A DNA stretch of 64,000 nucleotides from Cylindrotheca closterium. Its lineage: Eukaryota; Bacillariophyta; Bacillariophyceae; Bacillariales; Bacillariaceae. Both the position numbers and the translations under genes were made by a program. Below are positions 20,734 through 29,750 of the stretch, piece after piece. The notes beneath the pieces are model-generated. The model did not search any database and had not been told where the DNA came from. It saw only the letters and a program-made list of their open reading frames with translations. Positions within the stretch are counted from its first letter, which is position 1, and every line of letters starts with the position of its first letter. Location: the NCBI GenBank assembly GCA_933822405.4, contig CAKOGP040001980.1, forward strand, positions 289,198 through 353,197, written 5' to 3'.

Positions 20734-21196
20734 CTGCTTCGAGTTCTGCGCTCCACTTTCTTGTGCTCTTTGCCATGTCGGTGGCTAATTCGTCGTATGT
20801 GAGTTCGGATTGTTTCCGCTTTTCTTGTGGAAATGAATCGAAGGAATCAATCGATCCATCAATCGAATCAATCGACCGAATCAACCAATCACAATAACCA
20901 ATCAATTGCACCGATATACCGGTACCAGTAAATCAATCACCATTTAGTACCTACTGTAACATACCTCAATGCTTCCATAGCATTCTGTTGGACTGAATCT
21001 ATCCATTATTCCGGAGGAATGGTGTTTTTAGTCTTTCGTGTTGGTGGATATGCATGTAGTGGATAACGTGAGACAATCAGAAAAGGAGCTGGTTACAGCC
21101 AGATGATGCCACAGTGCACCGAAAGAAGTATCGTTTTCTTCATTGTTGCCGGCATCAAATACATTAGTTTCGTGCAATTCCAACTTCATCGATATT
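20734..21196. other. intergenic with ATCAATCGA-rich tract
   Basis: The spacer between the DUF6824-like gene's start and the 3' end of the DUF5672-like gene. Positions 20833-20910 are a degenerate array of AATCAATCGA/CGAATCAA units. The rest shows no gene. Confidence 0.5.
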
Positions 21197-22302
21197 CTAG
21201 CACCCTTGAGGCGGTATATCATTGAGTGCACATATGGAACTCTGGCAAGTCTCCGGTTTTGGATGAGCACCAAAACAAGTGGGTTCATGGAGGGATGGGA
21301 AAATCACTTTCAGCTCTGGACAAATGAATAATATACTTTCTCTGGTTGTGAAGTTCAAGTGCGGTTGAGTTCCCGACAACAATAAAGGTGTGACATTGGA
21401 AACGCCTCCAAAAGCAAGTGTTGTATCTCGATCTGCAATCTTGTACTTCGTCGAATCCTTCATCATATGTTTCAGAAAGTACTTGTAGTCCTGATCACCA
21501 TCATCTGGTGGGTGTTCCTTCAGAATTTCCAACATGACTGATCGATGCCGAAATGAGTGTGACGACCCATCACCTCCGTTCCCACCATATGCATTCCATG
21601 GAGCACCAGCATAATCGTAGCTAAGGAACCTATCAAGAGAGACATCTGTATTCCCACAAAAGGCCCCATTGCCTCCAAAAAGAAAAACGTTATCATGCTC
21701 CATGTTCTCCCAAAGCCAAACCGATTTCATTATATCCTTTGGTTTCCATCTAGTCATCTTTTCCGGGATTTGTGTCCATATGATACGGTCGTGGCCTGAC
21801 TTCATCTTCCTCAAACCTTTCGAAAGCAAATTTGGGAAATATCAGACTTGTTGGCCATTTTTCAAGCAGGCAGCAGCTACGTCCGGATTAGCATCTTGGT
21901 TCTTATTCGAATTTAATACGCACCTGGATGCAATGGAAGAACATCTTTTTCTAGCCACCTGTCATTGTAGAACACTTGTATTTTCCAAGAAATTGGAAAG
22001 TTTGCCAAGGCGTTGTGCAGCATCACTGTGTATCGACGATGAAACCATTTTGGTGCTTTTAACATTACTGATACTGCAACACCTTCCAGAACAGTCTCCA
22101 GTTGTCGATTTGGCGTACTAGGTTCCATATCATCATGTTTTTTTGAGTCCACCACAAACGCTTGAACCGCCGGAACAGCGTTTTGATCTGCATTCGAGGC
22201 ACTGTGGTGAAAGTATGTTGCAAACAAGAGTGTTTGAGCCAAGAAAGCGACTGCAAATGACACTGCAATAAAGCGCCAAAAGGTGCTGCCGGAGGAAACC
22301 AT
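21197..22302 (-). CDS. DUF5672 glycosyltransferase-like type II membrane protein
   Basis: Two exons, 21924-22302 and 21197-21816, with a 107 bp intron (GTGCGT...GAAAG, phase 1), encode 332 aa. Residues about 9-30 form a single membrane segment behind a short N terminus (FIAVSFAVAFLAQTLLFATY), as in Golgi type II enzymes. Conserved features of DUF5672 follow: KWFHRRYTVMLHNALANFP, WKIQVFYNDRW, VWLWENMEHDNVFLF, then the signature FLSYDYAGAPWNAYGGNGG and RHRSVMLEIL. In that family the YDYIGAPW/GNGG region is related to GT-A glycosyltransferases. The donor and acceptor are unknown. It is divergent from the PHD-finger gene across 276 bp. Confidence 0.8.
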
Positions 22303-22578
22303 TGAAGATTATGCCCTATCAGCAACCTTCGATTGTCGCAGTTGGAATCATACAGCTGGAGAATATCTTGTCTCTGCGGGCAGAGATTGTAATGACCAAC
22401 TCGTAAAATTGCAAGAATGGTATGTACAGTATGGTCTCGGTTTCTCTAATCTGAAATCTGCAAAGAATTGATGTCGAAGTGGTCGAATTTCAGTAGTCGA
22501 AGTGGTCTAATCAATCTATTCAAATCTTTCGCTCCCTGACTTTCAACTTCCATGTTCACAATGGACCTTCCATGAAAG

Positions 22579-24331
22579 ATGAAAGGAAAACGATGTGATA
22601 TTTGCGGATTCAAAGATAGTCACGAACAGTTGACCATGATTCACTGCGATAAATGCGGTCTAGCAGTACACAAGGAATGCTATGGCTTCACTTTATATAC
22701 CTTGAAAACATTCACATGTTGGGCTTGCCAAGCAGTCGGTCGATCATTTGAGATCGAAGACCGCGACGAGTTAGGGAATCGTAGAAGAATTCTCCAGCGA
22801 TCTCGCCCCACTAAATGCGCTCTCTGCAGTGTTAGTGACGGAACCCATGCGATGCATCCACTCTATGATCGTGCCGGGCCAGGTGGTCGACAGATCTACA
22901 ACGATGGCGGTCTTGCTTGGGCACACACACTCTGCGCCTTTGTCTTGAATACCAAATCCTATTTATTCGGTTGTTCTCGTGATGGAAATTATGACGCGAT
23001 TGGCGAATCAGAAGAAGATACCGAAATCGATGACAGGTCGGAAAATTCTGAATTGATGGACGAGACTCAAGAAGGCGATGAGTTCGGAAACTCTGTGCCA
23101 GTTCATCATTTCGTATACATCGGCTTGAATAATAACAATAAGGAAAGCCAAAAGCTCTATAGAGGGCTCAAAAAGATAAGGTCGTTGATATGCACTATTT
23201 GCGGGGCAGACGACAAGCCTGAGGGTGTACTCCGTATTTGTGTCCAGGTAAGATTTTGTTGCATCGGGTTGATGGTTGTTTCTTCTTCCTATGGTCATCG
23301 AGCTAATTTCTCTGCAAAAGTGCAACGCAAACGACGAGAACGAATATTCTGAATTTCGGGGGAAGCATCCGAGCCTTTCAAACGACGAGACCTGTACAGC
23401 AGCACTCCATGTCGGTTGTTCTCGATGGGGTGGATCGAATCCGTTCGATGTGCAGAGAGTCTACTATTTTCCTGGTAGCGAGCACCGGGACCCCGTTGTC
23501 ACCATGTATTGTAGTCTACATGCAGCAGATGTTGACCAAAAATATCAGAAAAAGAAGAAACTCTTGGAAGAAAGGAGACAAACAGAACAAGAGCGGGAGA
23601 ACTCTACACAAAGGCTCGAGCAATCACGAAAACCCCCACAAGTACCTCGCAAAAACCGTGATAATTCTTTGCATACATCAATATTGGATGATTTGATTGA
23701 AAAAGTAGGAAACATTCAGGATATTAAAAGGAGGCAAGAAGCGTTCACCAACAGAAAACAGTATTGGAAGAAGACTTTGAAAAGTTTGACTCCAGAGCAA
23801 TTCTCTGAGGTATGGAAAATAGCAAAGAAATCACTTTCTGAATATATTAAAAAAGGGAATACAATACAGCGGCAGGTTTCTCAAGCCGATGCAGCACAGA
23901 GACATATGACTCGAGTTGTGGAAGCGCAGAGGCAGATTTCTCACGTTATCGCCACACATAAAAAGCAGAGCCCTCAAACAGTAGAAGAGTCGGCGGCGAA
24001 GAGGAAAAGGTCACAAGTGGATAGGTCCAATCCTGTAGGAAAGCGGAAGAAGACTGAGCCAAACGGCGATCCGAATGATGGTGAGTTCGAGTTTGAAGCA
24101 ATTGAAGAAAATAATGAAGCAGATCAACAACAAAATGCGACTGCTGAGAGTGCTGCTGAGAAATCCGAGGGCCAAGACTCTGAGCCTTTTTCCTTTGTGT
24201 CAGGCTTGTGTCATCCTCTACCCAAAGGCTGCGTGTGCAGCAAAACTGAGCTGCTTTCTCCGTGGAAGTTCAGATGCCCTCCTCCACGGACGCAACCAAT
24301 TGATGGTTTTGGCCGGTGGGATCTTGGATAG
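22579..24331 (+). CDS. PHD-zinc knuckle-ePHD chromatin reader (BRPF/JADE-like)
   Basis: Two exons, 22579-23247 and 23321-24331, around a 73 bp intron (GTAAGA...GCAAAAG, phase 0), give 559 aa. Two upstream ATGs run into stops within a few codons, so 22579 is chosen. Residues 6-53 are a PHD finger (CDICGFKDSHEQ, IHCDKCGLAVHKECYG, FTCWAC). Residues about 76-290 form an extended PHD: CALCSVSDGTHAM zinc knuckle, AWAHTLCAFVL, then CTICGADDKPEG, CAALHVGCSRWGG, VVTMYCSLHAAD. A long acidic insert splits the two parts. The family reads unmodified histone H3 tails within acetyltransferase or methyltransferase complexes. The C-terminal half is Lys/Gln-rich coiled coil with a basic RKRSQVDRSNPVGKRKK nuclear signal. 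No catalytic domain is present. Confidence 0.85.
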
Positions 24332-24574
24332 TGCTTTCTGCTTTCCACTCTAGCTATTGAAATAATAACTACAAATTTATAATGGCAAGTACAAGGCATG
24401 TGGATCTTTATCGTTATGTGGTTTTGTCTGATAAAACTGGATCCTTAGGTTCAAAATTGGATTCAAAGACTTCTTCCCATCAAATTGTGAGTATGTAGTG
24501 GTGGTGTGATCTAGGGAAGAGTATTTCTCCATGCCAAGCGAGGGTGTAAGAGTGTAAGTACAATGGACTGACTA

Positions 24575-25750
24575 TTACCAGTCCTTGTTCTGTAAAGGTG
24601 AGATCGGTCTTGAGACGGATGTCACTCTGTCGAGCTCAGATCGATTGTCTAGTCCTGTCTGACACGAGTCGGTTTGTTCATCATCTTCAGCTTCGATTAC
24701 GTGTGGAGAATTGGCTTGAGGGCTTTCTTGACTTTGATTGTAGATGTTTTGGAGACGGACACAGAGTGATCGTAGACTGGTTGAACATGGATCTATGGAG
24801 GCATGCTCAAAGATGTCTCGCACCAGAGAATCGCACTGCTTTTTGTTTTCATCATAATCGCCGGATTTCTTCATGGCTACAATAATGGCAGCCATTGCAA
24901 GCTGAGAAGCCGCTGTTTGCGAGAATTCTCCATCACAAACAGAAATTTCAACAAGGTAGACTGCAAGATCCAACCATGACGTCACAGTGCTTGGGTTCAA
25001 GCTCTGCGACCTCAAGCCCATAAACGCCTTGAGGAATGAATGTGGTGTAAGAATTCTGTTGCTCCATGTTAAGCATTCAAGTATTCTCGATCCAGTTGAG
25101 ATAATGTCTTGAGGTTGTATTGAGGAACGACTAAGGGAAAGGATCTCTGGGATCCTTATTTCGACAGAGTTTGTTATTCTCAATGCTAAAAAGAACGCTG
25201 TGATTGCGATTTTTTCATATTCAACCTTGTCCATTGCTGCTGATGATGACGTCTCAGCAATGTATCTATCCAGCACATTCATCGCGACGTACACAGCTTC
25301 TCTGGATGCGTCCAAATGATCAACAACATCGTAGCACCACTGTGCTACCTGTTCCCTCCAAACTTGGTTCTTCCACGAGCTTGTCATTCGGATGGTTTGC
25401 ATCGTTCGAAAGGATGCTTCCGCTTTGATCATTTTCGTTACACGATGCTCTGTGATATTATCATGGTTCACAGACATCTCGCTTGCTTTCCGTTTGCACT
25501 TTCTTTGTGCTGTCGATGAGTTCATCTTTCGCTTTTCTGAAGGTTTGAAAATGATGGAAACAACGAAACAAATTTTTTCGAGGGTTCTGAGTGGAGCGAG
25601 TGCTCCACGCAGCTTTGACACATCAGAGACAGCAACGGGATCACATGATACAAATTCAACACCAAAAGGTATCTTCGTGGGTTTGCTGTAGAACTCAGTA
25701 CTTGGCACTTCCAGCTGGTACTGTGTGTACGTACTGCGGGGAACTCCCAT
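24575..25750 (-). CDS. cyclin, diatom-specific (dsCYC) type
   Basis: The open frame runs from ATG 25750 (391 aa). A second ATG at 25525 (316 aa) precedes the first strongly basic region (RKCKRKASE) and may be the real start. The cyclin box spans about residues 115-225 of the long form (MTSSWKNQVWREQVAQWCYD, DASREAVYVAMNVLDRYIAE, YEKIAITAFFLALRI, SGSRILECLTWSNR-like order). A C-terminal cyclin fold follows (TPHSFLKAFMGL, LVEISVCDGEFSQTAASQLA). The arrangement matches the dsCYC group described in diatoms, which links nutrient or light signals to cell-cycle entry. No PEST or KEN motif was verified. The divergent promoter shared with the deaminase-like gene has three TGACGT-type elements. Confidence 0.75.
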   Translation of the reverse strand: MGVPRSTYTQYQLEVPSTEFYSKPTKIPFGVEFVSCDPVAVSDVSKLRGALAPLRTLEKICFVVSIIFKPSEKRKMNSSTAQRKCKRKASEMSVNHDNITEHRVTKMIKAEASFRTMQTIRMTSSWKNQVWREQVAQWCYDVVDHLDASREAVYVAMNVLDRYIAETSSSAAMDKVEYEKIAITAFFLALRITNSVEIRIPEILSLSRSSIQPQDIISTGSRILECLTWSNRILTPHSFLKAFMGLRSQSLNPSTVTSWLDLAVYLVEISVCDGEFSQTAASQLAMAAIIVAMKKSGDYDENKKQCDSLVRDIFEHASIDPCSTSLRSLCVRLQNIYNQSQESPQANSPHVIEAEDDEQTDSCQTGLDNRSELDRVTSVSRPISPLQNKDW

Positions 25751-25966
25751 TAATTCTCGAGAAGAATGGGGCCAAAGACGATGTCACACAGTCTAAAGAT
25801 TAGCTTCAATGCCCGTAGGATCTGGTATGAATTGTACACAAATTCTGCAGCCAATGAGAATTTTCAGAAGCATGGCCAAGCTGCCGTAGATTTCTTTCAG
25901 CAGATGTGCCACGTTGATGTACCACGCCGAATTCGACCACGCAAGCCAGCGTCATTCTTGTGTGAT

Positions 25967-26087
25967 TGACGTCACAATGTGTTTGTCGTGAGCTTGTATC
26001 TCTTAAATGAGGGAACATACCTGCATCATTCGTGCGTTTTCACGTCAAGATAGATCTGAAGTGAGGGAATGGATTGTTAAGTGACGT
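25967..26087. promoter_or_regulatory. cluster of three TGACGT-type (CRE/bZIP) elements
   Basis: TGACGTCA at 25967-25974 (a full palindrome), ACGTCA at 26042-26047 and TGACGT at 26082-26087 lie within 121 bp of the divergent promoter between the cyclin and the deaminase-like gene. In diatoms the TGACGT core is bound by bZIP proteins including aureochrome blue-light receptors, and it acts as a CO2/cAMP-responsive element. That it acts here is inference. Confidence 0.5.
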
Positions 26088-26295
26088 AATTTGTGTGTTT
26101 TTTGATATTTTTAGAGTTCCGTCAGTGCGCAGGAGGTTGGACCAGCTGTATCAGTAATAAATCTTTCGCCTCAACAAACAAACTCATGACCAAGTCCGGT
26201 TGATCAAGACTTCGGCTTTGCACAAGTCCTTGCATAGTTCCTTTATTTTAAGCAGTCTGGAAACGTTGCACAACATCCAATAATATTCGTTCGTC

Positions 26296-27387
26296 ATGGT
26301 GTCAACCGAAGATCGAAAGGATATCTTGTTGGTAAACAGATACCGATTATCGCTGTCCAAACCGCCACAATCATTTTTTCGAGTAGTAGCGCTACTGTTT
26401 TACGAAGAAGTAAACGAAAAATTGAAACAGTCTTCCAAACTTCCACCTTGGGTCCCTCAAAGAACCGATGATGGCAGATCTTACATTGTGGGAACCAACG
26501 ATGAACCAGGATTCATGGGTGGTTCCATTTGCGCCGAACGATCCACAATCGTGCAGCTGCGATTTCTACCATCCGCTCGAGTGACCAAATTGGTGATATG
26601 TACGGACAGTACGGAACCAATTGCGCCAGGGATGCTGTGTCGAGAATTTATGGCGGGGCATGACTGTATTCCATGGGATTTGCGCATCATTTCGACGGGA
26701 TGCAAGTGTACCCAGTGCGACAAACGGGACGGTGACTTGTTTATGGATGATGGAATAAAAGAGGGATGTGTGGATGGTATTCCAATATTGGATACCACTT
26801 TAAGAGCACTGTATCCGTATCCATCGCCATACACAAGATGCAACTCATCGCAATCTGTTTCGTTTGGGGAAACCTATTCACAATCCACTAGTTCAATACT
26901 TCTGACAGAATCAAAGTCCGATCCGTGGAAGCAGCTATTGAAAATGGCTACGAAAGAAGCAAGCGCCAATATTTCCGAAAACCATCCAATACAGTTCGGA
27001 GCTGCTGTATCCTTTGCAGATGGAACTTTTGCTACAAGCAGACAAATCAGTGCCCTGGAGTATGGATGTAGCTTGGATGCTGTCAGTCAATTGGCCCCCC
27101 ATTTTCGTGGAAAAGAACCACATTTACTCGTTCAGGTGGATCAATATGGCGTGGCACATTCGCCATTTGCACCAGCCCGTGCCTTCTTGAGCGAAAATGA
27201 AAACTACAAGGACTGCAAAATACTGGTACATACTACCGGTGCAAGTGCAAACGCAGAAGATGCAGCGAATCTAGCAAGCTGGTCCTTAACGATAATTTCA
27301 GTATCGGACTTGGCGCCCAACGCACCAGATTGGACTAGTAGCACACCAGAACGAGAGCATATTAAGAAAAAGATCCGACAAATCTGA
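26296..27387 (+). CDS. two-domain cytidine-deaminase-like protein with altered zinc site
   Basis: 363 aa from ATG 26296, no intron. The N-terminal domain carries the deaminase Cys-Ala-Glu motif (MGGSICAERSTIVQL, Cys79/Glu81) and LVICTDSTEPIAPGMLCREF. The second motif should read Pro-Cys-x-x-Cys but is Pro111-Gly112-Met-Leu-Cys115, so one of the three zinc ligands is missing. The C-terminal domain (from about residue 210: FGAAVSFADGTFATSRQISA) has the fold pattern but no zinc ligands, like the inactive second domain of dimeric E. coli- and plant-type cytidine deaminases. It may be a low-activity or non-catalytic homologue, unless another residue replaces the ligand. No organelle leader is obvious. 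Confidence 0.7.
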   Translation: MVSTEDRKDILLVNRYRLSLSKPPQSFFRVVALLFYEEVNEKLKQSSKLPPWVPQRTDDGRSYIVGTNDEPGFMGGSICAERSTIVQLRFLPSARVTKLVICTDSTEPIAPGMLCREFMAGHDCIPWDLRIISTGCKCTQCDKRDGDLFMDDGIKEGCVDGIPILDTTLRALYPYPSPYTRCNSSQSVSFGETYSQSTSSILLTESKSDPWKQLLKMATKEASANISENHPIQFGAAVSFADGTFATSRQISALEYGCSLDAVSQLAPHFRGKEPHLLVQVDQYGVAHSPFAPARAFLSENENYKDCKILVHTTGASANAEDAANLASWSLTIISVSDLAPNAPDWTSSTPEREHIKKKIRQI

Positions 27388-27507
27388 AATATCGGTATCT
27401 GACTTGGACTAGAAACACAGAACGGTGGATGATTGAAATCTCCCTTGATTCTAAGAATGATAATACTGGTCTATACCAGAATATACGGTATATGCGAAAT
27501 TACGAGT

Positions 27508-28203
27508 TCACCTTTCTATTTGGTAATACCATTTCTCTTCCTCGGTACCTATCAGCACATAGAGAGCATGTTCTTCTGACAACAACAACGACAAGTCGCC
27601 AGAAGCGTCGACCGTGATGGTTGCGGCGTCTGAATATGGTTTGTTTGGATCGCATAGGTTCACTGCTCCACCTCTAGGAGCTAGTGTACCCGCTCTAGGG
27701 TGGATGGAGAGTGGGTGGGTATCATCAAAGCTTCCAGAAGCATCAGTTTGGGGTTCATTAGCAGCTGTTATGAGGACCTTGACGTAGAAAGGTTCCCATG
27801 TCCGCTCCTCATTCACAATGCTGATGGATACTGGACTAGAACTAAGGGATATGGTACCACAAAGTTTTGATTCTATACCTCTTTCCGTTCCCATTCGATT
27901 TGCCCAACGAGGAATTTCTGCTAGCAGCGAGGACTCGACATCTTCTTTTGGGGCTTCGGAGCCATATCCAGTCTCTGCAAACTCTTGACCAATGCTATTG
28001 ATTCCGGCATCACCAAACTGATATTTGCCCCCATGAACTTGCTTCACATAATCTCCCACTGAGTTTAAGCTCTCGTCATTTTGAGAAGAATATGAATAGA
28101 GCTTTGCCCTGTTGGAACAACGTAGCGGCGGTTTGGGGGTGTGGAATGCCGATGACACCCCAAACACTATGACGAGTGTGAGAAGCCAAAGAAGTGATTT
28201 CAT
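27508..28203 (-). CDS. plastid-targeted protein of unknown function
   Basis: 231 aa from ATG 28203. A hydrophobic signal peptide ends in SSAF followed by HTPKPP (SLLWLLTLVIVFGVSSAF). This is the diatom ASAF-type motif that directs proteins across the four plastid membranes, with Phe at +1. The mature part (about 205 aa) is acidic, with a beta-rich central region (CGTISLSSSPVSISIVNEE, FYVKVLITAANEP) and a hydrophobic end (HALYVLIGTEEEKWYYQIER). I recognise no family. It is convergent with the deaminase-like gene, 120 bp away. Confidence 0.75.
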   Translation of the reverse strand: MKSLLWLLTLVIVFGVSSAFHTPKPPLRCSNRAKLYSYSSQNDESLNSVGDYVKQVHGGKYQFGDAGINSIGQEFAETGYGSEAPKEDVESSLLAEIPRWANRMGTERGIESKLCGTISLSSSPVSISIVNEERTWEPFYVKVLITAANEPQTDASGSFDDTHPLSIHPRAGTLAPRGGAVNLCDPNKPYSDAATITVDASGDLSLLLSEEHALYVLIGTEEEKWYYQIER

Positions 28204-28533
28204 GACATTAACTCAAAGATTGAAAGCAGATTTGAGGGGCTATTGCTTCAGCTGCTTGCAGTGATGCATGACTTGTCCAGGGTCGTCTGTTGGTTCGAAG
28301 TTTTTATACTGTACTGTAGTTTGGTGGCGATCCTCTCCGGGTTCCTTTATTCGACGAAACACTATGATAGTTCCCTCGTAGGTACAAATTTATCTATCGA
28401 AGAGTGCTATTGAATGTACTGTGCATATTTTATGTAGGTATAGTGAATAGTGTTGACCTGTGTACCGACTGCTCGACTTCTCGACTACTTCTGTTCCTTG
28501 GTGCCTTCTCCTCCTTCTTGACTATTGATGTCG
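28204..28533. other. intergenic spacer
   Basis: Between the plastid protein's start and the 3' end of MEMO1, both on the minus strand. No gene, RNA or repeat seen; it presumably holds the promoter of the plastid protein gene. Confidence 0.4.
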
Positions 28534-29526
28534 TCATGATGATACTTGCTGTTGTTGCAAGGCGATGGCACTTGCATAACTGACACTGCTATCTCGCAAT
28601 GACATGACCTGCGACGACTGAGCATATTTGATAAACGAGATGTCCAAGGTTTCGACTTGTGATGATGAATTGACCTGAACGGCCTGCAACCACACAGATA
28701 TAGGATGTCGCCCGCAAATAGTGTTCTTGGTTTCTTTCAGGTATTTGGCAAAAGCCTCTGGTTCTTGATCCTGAATCAAATCCATTCCCCGTTTGTCCAA
28801 TTCCGAAATGTGCTCGTGGATTGGCTTGCAGACGATTGTTGGTTGATATCCAAAGCGTGATCCCCAATGCATAAAGTCGCTTGATACCACACAAAGTACA
28901 TTGGGACGAGCAATAAAAGGAGCCAATATCTTTCCAAAGAAAGCTTCGGATTTGCCAGAAATGCTTCCCACCATGACGGGCAACACTTGTATTCGTTCCA
29001 AACAATTTGCCACTTGGGCTGCCAAGGCCAAGAATGGATATTGCATTTCTCCACTGTGTTCGTTTTCGTCCACTGATTGTTCCATGACTGAGAATTTACC
29101 AGTCTCCAAGAGTTCGTCTCTCAAATTACCATCGACAGTCAAATTTCCCAAGGGAGTTTCTAGTAAGATGGCACCCGAAACCGCACATCCATCCAAATAC
29201 ACGTGATGGGATGGATGCAATACCAGAACCGAAGTGATGGATGGATTTTGTTCCAGCTCGTCTTGAACACGTTTGTAAGAGTACGCAGCAGTGGACCCAG
29301 AGTAAGAAAATCCCGCATGTGGACAAATTACTGCCTTTAACGGCCTCATGGAAGAAGATGCTTCTGTGCTGAGAGCGGCGGCTTGTTGTATCATGGATGT
29401 CAATTCTTGCTTCAAGTGGTGTCCCTTGTTGGTATACCAAGATCCGGCGTGAGCAGCACGACGGCTGTAACCAGCCTTGCTTTTTTTCATCTTGTCTCTG
29501 CTGTTCTTTGTGGCAACTGTGCCCAT
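28534..29526 (-). CDS. MEMO1: MEMO1 family protein
   Basis: 330 aa from ATG 29526, no intron. The MEMO fold is conserved over almost the full length: RRAAHAGSWYTNKGHHL, AVICPHAGFSYSGSTAAYSY, VLVLHPSHHVYLDGCAVSG, VDENEHSGEMQYPFLA, CVVSSDFMHWGSRFGYQP, and YAQSSQVMSLRDSSVSYAS near the end. The His and Cys residues lining the pocket shared with LigB-type dioxygenases (HAG, HPSHH, DFMHWG) are present. Human MEMO1 is an ErbB2-linked motility factor reported to bind copper or iron. The ancestral role in protists is unknown. A short basic N terminus precedes the domain. It is divergent from the DysF-domain gene across 224 bp. Confidence 0.92.
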   Translation of the reverse strand: MGTVATKNSRDKMKKSKAGYSRRAAHAGSWYTNKGHHLKQELTSMIQQAAALSTEASSSMRPLKAVICPHAGFSYSGSTAAYSYKRVQDELEQNPSITSVLVLHPSHHVYLDGCAVSGAILLETPLGNLTVDGNLRDELLETGKFSVMEQSVDENEHSGEMQYPFLALAAQVANCLERIQVLPVMVGSISGKSEAFFGKILAPFIARPNVLCVVSSDFMHWGSRFGYQPTIVCKPIHEHISELDKRGMDLIQDQEPEAFAKYLKETKNTICGRHPISVWLQAVQVNSSSQVETLDISFIKYAQSSQVMSLRDSSVSYASAIALQQQQVSS

Positions 29527-29750
29527 ACCAAAGTTAGAATGAATAGAAGCAGATGTATTGAATCTTGGATGAGAAGAGTTGGTTGTCTTTCGAGTGAGTC
29601 GCCTCTGAAAGCAGCGTTTGACTAAAAGGAATGCTTTTGAAAACGAAAACAGGTCTTTGGATCAAATCAGATCTGTGTCGATGTCATTGATGATCCTTGC
29701 CTGCACTACAAAGCATTTTGGATAGACAACTGCGATTACAAATAGTAAAG

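Noticed and set aside
20639..20911. Alternative upstream start (MAKSTRKWSAELEA) for the DUF6824-like gene
   Set aside because: It is in a different frame from the DUF6824-like domain and no splice pair joins them; ATG 20733 reads directly into the domain.
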